A stretch of DNA of 23,976 nt from NCBI GenBank assembly GCA_934141145.1, contig CAKPCA010000019.1:1-23976 (forward strand), in the 5' to 3' direction. Source of the stretch: an uncultured Bacilli bacterium (GTDB lineage: Bacteria > Bacillota_I > Bacilli_A > RF39 > UBA660). A model generated the notes under the pieces. That model saw nothing but the letters and a program-made list of their open reading frames with translations. It was not told the origin of the DNA and made no database searches. The stretch's first letter is position 1; each line of letters begins with the position of its first letter. Positions 19,781 to 23,976 of this stretch are shown here, one piece after another. Both the position numbers and the translations under genes were made by a program.

Positions 19781-22030
19781 TTATGAAAATATATTACATA
19801 CTATTTGATTTTCTATTTCTTTTCTAACTAACTTGCATAATTTTCTAACACCATATTCTTCATAATTAGATTCTTTAATAATTCTATTTATCATATCTAA
19901 ACTAATAATATTTTCACTGTTATATTTTTTATAACATTTATTTGCTTCTTTCATAATAATTTTATTTATATCATCTAAATTAAATTTATTAAACATCACT
20001 ATTTCATCTATTCTGTTTATAAATTCTTTGGGGAAGAATTCCTTTAAAGACTCATTACTAACATTTTCATTAAAACCAACTAATTTTTTATTTGTAACAG
20101 CATTACTTGTCATAATTATAACTACATTATCAAATCTTATTGTTCTACCTAAAGAATCTTTACAATTTCCTTCATCAAGTATATTTAAGAAGAAATTCAA
20201 TACTGATTTATGACATTTTTCTATTTCATCTAATATAAGTACAGAATATGGTTTATTCCTTATCTCTTCTAATACATTTTTATTATCGTTATAACCAACA
20301 TACCCAGCTGGTGAACCAATTAATTTATTTATACTAGCACTATCTGTATACTCATTCATATCTAGTTTTATAACATTTGTTTTACCAACTAATTCTTTTC
20401 CAAATAATTTAGCTAAATATGTTTTACCAGATCCTGTCGCACCACAAAAAAGAACTGAATAACTTTTATTTTTTTCTTTAATCCCTAATTTTATCTTCTT
20501 AGTTATATCAATAAGTTTATTTATAGCTATATCTTGACCAATTATATTAGTTCTTAATGTATTTTCTATTTTCTTTATTTGAGTTTCATAATTATCTGTA
20601 AGTTCAAATATTGGAATTTTTGTTTTATCACTAACGACATTTATAACATCATTAATAGTTACCTTTTTTATTCTTTTATTTTTTGCCATTTTGAATTGTA
20701 ACTTATTAAGTTTATCAATTAAAGATTCTTCTTTTTCACGTAACACATAAGCTCTATCATAATTTTGATTAATTATACATTTATTTTTTTCTTTTTTTAA
20801 TTTTTCTAATTCTTTATTAAGTTTTAATAAATCTTTTTCTTCTTTTACTTCTCTTAACGAAACTTTAGTAGAAACCTCGTCTAATATATCTATTGATCTA
20901 TCAGGTTCATATCTATCATAAATATATCTATCTGATAATTCTATTATTTTGTCTATAACATCTTCAGATATTTTTACATTATGAAATCCTTCATATATAC
21001 TTTTTAAATTCATTAATATATTTTTTAAACTACTTTTATCTGGTTCCTCAATGAAAATTTTTTGAAATCTTCTATCAAGTGCGTTATCTTTTTCTATAAA
21101 CTTTTTATATTCTTCAATTGTGGTTGCACCAATTAACCTCATTTTACCTCTTGCAAGTGATGGCTTAAATATGTTAGAAGCATCAATTGCACCTTCTGCT
21201 CCTCCAGCACCTACTAATGTATGTATTTCATCTATAAAAAGAATAATATCATCATTTTCTTCTACTTCTTTTACTATTTTCTTAAGTCTTTCTTCAAACT
21301 CACCTCTATATTTTGTACCTGCGACTGTAGTTGCCATATCAAGAGATAATATTCTTTTATCTTTTAAACTCATAGGCACATTTTTTTCTACTATTCTTCT
21401 TGCAAGTTCTTCTACTATTGCGGTTTTACCTACTCCAGCATCACCTATTAATATTGGATTATTTTTAGTTCTTCTAGATAAAATCTCTATTAATCTTTCT
21501 ATTTCTTTTTCTCTTCCTATTACAGGATCAAGTTCATTATTTTTAGCTCTTTTTGTTAAATTAGTAGAAATACTATCTATTATTAAATTCTTTGATTTTT
21601 TATGCTTTAATTCTTTTTTATCACTCACTTCAAAATATAATTTATTTATATCTACATTAAGACCTAAAAGTATTCTAATTGCAATACCTTCTCCTTCATT
21701 TAAAAGAGATAGAAATAAAGAATTAACTGTTACTTCTTCATTAGATTCTTTTGATTCTATAACCGCATTTTCTAATATTTTTTTAAGTCTTGAAGTATAA
21801 ATAATCCATTTAGATTTTTCTTTACCAGTTCCTACTACCTTTATCAATTCATCTTTAAAACTTTTATATGTTATTTTATACTTTTTTAATTTACTTGATA
21901 TATCTTCATTTTGTTTTAATATTGCAAGTAATAAATGTTCTGTACCAACATTAGAATGTTTTAAATCATACATTTCTTTATTTGCTAATACCAAAACTTT
22001 TTGTGCTTCTTCACTAAATCTTCCGAACAT
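19781..22030 (-). CDS. clpC: ATP-dependent Clp protease ATP-binding subunit ClpC
   Basis: AAA+ unfoldase that feeds proteins to ClpP. It has 749 residues, somewhat shorter than typical ClpC (~810). The Clp_N domain covers 1-140 (MFGRFSEEAQKVLVLANKEM). AAA module 1 has Walker A GDAGVGKT (196-203) and Walker B LFIDE (264-268). A UVR-like middle segment spans about 403-445. AAA module 2 has Walker A GATGSGKT (530-537), Walker B LILDE (598-602), an arginine in INRIDE (671-676) and a sensor-2-like YGVRKL (726-731). The ClpP-docking loop appears as VGF (651-653). The second Walker A lacks the usual proline (GPTGVGKT). The ATG follows AAGGAGG. It stands alone, without ctsR, mcsA or mcsB, and no CtsR operator is seen upstream. 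Confidence 0.95.
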   Translation of the reverse strand: MFGRFSEEAQKVLVLANKEMYDLKHSNVGTEHLLLAILKQNEDISSKLKKYKITYKSFKDELIKVVGTGKEKSKWIIYTSRLKKILENAVIESKESNEEVTVNSLFLSLLNEGEGIAIRILLGLNVDINKLYFEVSDKKELKHKKSKNLIIDSISTNLTKRAKNNELDPVIGREKEIERLIEILSRRTKNNPILIGDAGVGKTAIVEELARRIVEKNVPMSLKDKRILSLDMATTVAGTKYRGEFEERLKKIVKEVEENDDIILFIDEIHTLVGAGGAEGAIDASNIFKPSLARGKMRLIGATTIEEYKKFIEKDNALDRRFQKIFIEEPDKSSLKNILMNLKSIYEGFHNVKISEDVIDKIIELSDRYIYDRYEPDRSIDILDEVSTKVSLREVKEEKDLLKLNKELEKLKKEKNKCIINQNYDRAYVLREKEESLIDKLNKLQFKMAKNKRIKKVTINDVINVVSDKTKIPIFELTDNYETQIKKIENTLRTNIIGQDIAINKLIDITKKIKLGIKEKNKSYSVLFCGATGSGKTYLAKLFGKELVGKTNVIKLDMNEYTDSASINKLIGSPAGYVGYNDNKNVLEEIRNKPYSVLILDEIEKCHKSVLNFFLNILDEGNCKDSLGRTIRFDNVVIIMTSNAVTNKKLVGFNENVSNESLKEFFPKEFINRIDEIVMFNKFNLDDINKIIMKEANKCYKKYNSENIISLDMINRIIKESNYEEYGVRKLCKLVRKEIENQIVCNIFS

Positions 22031-22099
22031 AAATAGCCTCCTTATCTAATTCTATGTATGTTATGGTTAAAATAGTAAAATTTATACAATTTTTAAATA

Positions 22100-22127
22100 A
22101 AAAAATATTTAAGTTTTCTTAAATATT
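22100..22127 (-). terminator. Intrinsic terminator downstream of queH
   Basis: On the minus strand AATATTTAAG and CTTAAATATT (22127-22118 with 22113-22104) form a 10-bp stem around a 4-base loop, followed by a T run. It lies 130 bp beyond the queH stop and upstream of the clpC leader. Confidence 0.75.
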
Positions 22128-22151
22128 ATATTTTAATTATTAGTTTATTTA

Positions 22152-22265
22152 TTACTTATTACTTTTTGAAAATGGTTCAATAACATTTTCTTCTAAAAAT
22201 TCATCTAATGCAATGTTAAAATCTACTTTTATTTTTTTAATTTTAAGCTTAATTCTCTTAATTTT
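22152..22265 (-). pseudogene. Decayed reading frame between queH and its terminator
   Basis: After queH stops, the +1 frame stays open for about 37 codons and contains VDFNIALDEFLEENVIEPFS, which looks like real protein sequence, up to TAA at 22154-22152. There is no ATG, GTG or TTG start and no ribosome binding site. It may be the 3' remnant of a gene once following queH. I do not recognise the family. Confidence 0.3.
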
Positions 22266-22824
22266 TTATAGTTTCTTTTTCCTTATCTTTAGCTATTTGC
22301 TTACTATATCTTTCTTCTTCACTAAAAATACATCCACAATATTTTTGCATATATAAACTTATTTCTCTTGCTTTATTTTGTCCTTCTCTAAAATATGGCC
22401 TAAAATCATAATAATAAAATTTGATATCATATTTTTTAGATAGTGCTTCTGCGACTTCAATTATTTTATCATGTTTTTGATATGGACTAATTAATAATGT
22501 AGTACAAAATGCATCATATCCATTTTCTTTTGCATATTTTGCGACCTCATCTAATCTGCATAAATAACAATATGTACATCTATTATCTAAATTATTAATA
22601 ACATTTTTTGTAAAATTTCTAAGTCCATATTCTTCTTTATATATAACATCTAGGTCTATCATTTTACTATATTCTTTTAAACAATCCCTTCTATTTTTAT
22701 ACTCAATATATGGATGAATATTGGGATTATACCAAAAACCAGTTATATCTATATTTTGTTCTCTTAATTTTTCAATGCACATAACAGAACAAGGTGCACA
22801 ACAAATATGTAATAATAATTTCAT
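22258..22824 (-). CDS. queH: Epoxyqueuosine reductase QueH
   Basis: Reduces epoxyqueuosine to queuosine in tRNA, the last step of queuosine synthesis; QueH is the cobalamin-independent alternative to QueG. It has 188 residues. It shows the family cysteines in order: LLLHICCAPCS near the N-terminus, RCTYCYLCRLDE in the middle and QKYCGC near the C-terminus, which bind an Fe-S cluster and a metal. SPYQKHDKI and YYYDFRPYFREGQNKAREIS are also typical. An upstream in-frame GTG is less likely than the ATG at 22824, which follows GAGTGAT. No other queuosine genes are nearby. Confidence 0.93.
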   Translation of the reverse strand: MKLLLHICCAPCSVMCIEKLREQNIDITGFWYNPNIHPYIEYKNRRDCLKEYSKMIDLDVIYKEEYGLRNFTKNVINNLDNRCTYCYLCRLDEVAKYAKENGYDAFCTTLLISPYQKHDKIIEVAEALSKKYDIKFYYYDFRPYFREGQNKAREISLYMQKYCGCIFSEEERYSKQIAKDKEKETIKN

Positions 22825-22848
22825 TTTAATCACTCATTTCTAACAAGT

Positions 22849-22854
22849 ATTATA
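22849..22854 (-). promoter_or_regulatory. Candidate -10 element of queH
   Basis: The minus strand reads TATAAT (22854-22849), about 25 bases before the ATG, behind a T-rich stretch. No good -35 is visible. Confidence 0.4.
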
Positions 22855-22879
22855 CATTAATAAAGAAAAAATTTCACTA

Positions 22880-22905
22880 AAAAAATCCTATTTAAAGGAT
22901 TTTTT
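22880..22905 (-). terminator. Intrinsic terminator of the two-domain lipoprotein gene
   Basis: AAAAAATCCT (22880-22889) and AGGATTTTTT (22896-22905) form a 10-bp stem around ATTTAA. The stem overlaps the stop codon (22906-22904). Confidence 0.82.
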
Positions 22906-23482
22906 ATTTAGAATCTCCATAACCAGAGAAGAATGAACATTTATTATCACTAATTCTAAATGAACCAGTTACATATCCACACTTTTTAGATACCCAAACG
23001 TATTTATTACTTGTAGATGATTTTTCAATTAAAGTTCCGTCTGCTCCACCTATTTCATTTTTAAATTCATCATATGTAATACCTGCACTAACTTTTGATT
23101 TTAGTCCTTGTAAATTAGATAAATCCACTTTTTTATCTGCTAAAGAATCTCTATCATAGTCTGCAATTATTGTTGCTTTAGTACCAGAATAATACTTTAA
23201 AGTAATTTTTTCATCATTACCTAAATCATATTCATAAATATTGTATTCTTCACTTGTTAGCTTACCCTCTACACCAACAATTTTGTTTACTTCTTCTACA
23301 GTATTTTCTGGTTCAATTTTTTTAATACATTCAAGTGCAGAACATTTTGCCTTTAATTTCGATGTTTCCTTAGTATCATCTTTTTTTACATCATCCTTTG
23401 TAGTTTTTGATGTACATCCAGTTACTAAAAATAAACTTAACATACACATAAAAGTTACTACCAATAATTTACTTTTTTTCAT
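22904..23482 (-). CDS. Lipoprotein with two BLIP/DUF3862-like repeats
   Basis: A 192-residue protein. The signal peptide ends in lipobox LVTGC, with lipidated C23. A charged Lys/Asp/Thr linker (24-45) is followed by two related domains of about 60-70 residues. The first is ECIKKIEPENTVEEVNKIVG...YYSGTKATIIADYD. The second is SAGITYDEFKNEIGG...KYVWVSKKCGYVTGSFR. Each has the helix, Gly-Gly or Val-Gly turn and beta-strand pattern seen in DUF3862/BLIP-like (SmpA/BamE-like) proteins, which bind other proteins. It is monocistronic with an AGGAGG ribosome binding site. The target is unknown; an envelope-facing binding role is inferred. Confidence 0.75.
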   Translation of the reverse strand: MKKSKLLVVTFMCMLSLFLVTGCTSKTTKDDVKKDDTKETSKLKAKCSALECIKKIEPENTVEEVNKIVGVEGKLTSEEYNIYEYDLGNDEKITLKYYSGTKATIIADYDRDSLADKKVDLSNLQGLKSKVSAGITYDEFKNEIGGADGTLIEKSSTSNKYVWVSKKCGYVTGSFRISDNKCSFFSGYGDSK

Positions 23483-23512
23483 TTTTTCCTCCTATAAATA
23501 AATTACATTTTA

Positions 23513-23518
23513 ATTATA
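23513..23518 (-). promoter_or_regulatory. Candidate -10 element of the two-domain lipoprotein gene
   Basis: The minus strand reads TATAAT (23518-23513), about 31 bases before the ATG, with only a weak -35 (TTGCTC, 18-bp spacer). Confidence 0.4.
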
Positions 23519-23540
23519 TAACTTTATATTATTAAAGAGC

Positions 23541-23579
23541 AAGAAAAAAAGAAAAGAAAAGGTAACTTTTTGCCTTTTC
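23541..23579 (-). terminator. Intrinsic terminator of the Rpn-like gene
   Basis: On the minus strand GAAAAGG and CCTTTTC (23579-23573 with 23562-23556) pair around a 10-base loop, followed by a T-rich CTTTTCTTTTTTT-type tail, directly after the stop codon. Confidence 0.7.
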
Positions 23580-23976
23580 CTACATGTTATTCAATTTTTG
23601 TATTTCTTCTTTTGATAAACCAGTTATTTCAGATATTATACTTATATCCATATTCTTATTTAACATATTTTTTGCAGTATTCTCTATTCCTTTATTTATT
23701 CCAGAAGTATATCCTTGTTTTATTCCTTCGCTCATTCCAAGTTCTTTCGCATATTCTAATTCTTCTTTTCTTTTTTCTTCTTCTCTTTCTTTTTCATCAT
23801 ATAATAATGCTAAGTCCTTATCTTCTGATAACTCTTCTAACTTTTTGTATACCTCTTTCATTATTTTATCTCCTTTCGAGATCTCTTTTAACTTCTCTAT
23901 TTTTTCTTCTTTTAACATCAATAATAATTTTTCTTCTCTTGTTATCTCATCCTCATTATAATATTTATTCTCTATA
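23580..23976 (-). CDS. Rpn-like PD-(D/E)XK nuclease-family protein, C-terminal part (runs off right edge)
   Basis: An open frame from the right edge to TAG at 23582-23580, about 131 codons. A start at TTG/ATG near 23921-23918 would be internal; the frame stays open upstream (KYYNEDEITREEKLL...), so the gene begins outside the window. The visible part is the helical C-terminal region typical of Rpn-type proteins: a charged LYDEKEREEEKRK stretch, EGIKQGYTSGINKGIENTAKNML with its repeated GI/EGIKQG pattern, and a final SIISEITGLSKEEIQKL helix-turn-helix-like end. The nuclease domain itself is not visible. The family is linked to recombination-promoting nuclease activity. A second member's 5' end lies at the opposite edge. 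Confidence 0.75.
   Translation of the reverse strand, partial: IENKYYNEDEITREEKLLLMLKEEKIEKLKEISKGDKIMKEVYKKLEELSEDKDLALLYDEKEREEEKRKEELEYAKELGMSEGIKQGYTSGINKGIENTAKNMLNKNMDISIISEITGLSKEEIQKLNNM

Noticed and set aside
21120..21800. 226-codon plus-strand ORF inside clpC
   Set aside because: Antisense shadow of the conserved AAA module; no ribosome binding site, and hydrophobic composition caused by complementing Lys/Glu codons.
22031..22257. CtsR heptad repeats or a CIRCE element before clpC
   Set aside because: No AGTCAAA-type or CIRCE-type repeats are visible; the only dyad is the queH-side terminator.
1..23976. Recoding of TGA as tryptophan (Mollicutes code)
   Set aside because: Tryptophans in conserved positions are TGG, and TGA acts as a normal stop for the flippase, cysS and XRE genes.

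Overview
This is about 24 kb of a very AT-rich, gene-dense chromosome using the standard code (tryptophan is TGG and TGA acts as a stop). A bona fide Spo0A, tandem Spo0A-box-like sites, AGGAGG-type ribosome binding sites, YtxG/YtxH-like proteins, a YugP-type peptidase, QueH, ClpC and ClpP, and several lipoproteins and prepilin-type signals point to a low-GC Bacillota. An uncultured gut Bacilli or Clostridia lineage of the RF39 type is my best guess, but the sequence alone does not settle the taxon. All genes except clpP lie on the minus strand. I see no tRNA, rRNA, CRISPR array or insertion sequence, and no gene-free stretch longer than about 240 bases.

Layout, read right to left in the direction of transcription. 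At 23580-23976 is the 3' end of an Rpn-like PD-(D/E)XK protein. It is followed by a two-domain lipoprotein (22904-23482), queH (22258-22824) with a decayed reading frame behind it, and clpC (19781-22030). Next come a zinc-ribbon protein (18951-19544) and cysS with a yugP-like peptidase (16692-18778). The zinc-ribbon gene and cysS share a duplicated promoter and leader block. An XRE regulator (16208-16576) follows, then a 783-residue modular prepilin-like surface protein with a small membrane-anchored companion (13355-16134). clpP (12719-13294) is divergent from a TGS/uridine-kinase-like gene that leads an operon with gap and a cysteine-pair membrane protein (9525-12604). After these come a helical hypothetical protein (9011-9466) and a membrane-anchored Ig-like protein (7647-8945).

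The pgk operon (3476-7581) is pgk, a UPF0104-type flippase, a GT4 glycolipid glycosyltransferase and tpiA, with overlaps or one-base gaps. It therefore interleaves lower glycolysis with likely membrane glycolipid synthesis and export. spo0A follows, with its own candidate promoter and two tandem 0A-box-like sites. The last operon (166-2485) is a lipoprotein, an acidic disordered protein with a SepF-like N-terminal helix, ytxG-like, ytxH-like and an 8-codon frame ending in a terminator. At the left edge is the 5' end of a second Rpn-like gene that lacks a start codon.

Regulatory logic is compact. Many promoters have an extended -10 (TGnTATAAT-like), often behind a T-rich tract instead of a good -35, and many intrinsic terminators contain the stop codon of the gene they end. 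The items I would look at first are the giant prepilin, the paralogous cysteine-pair membrane domain, the divergent triosephosphate isomerase, the Spo0A-box pair, the duplicated cysS/zinc-ribbon leader, and the SepF-like disordered protein.
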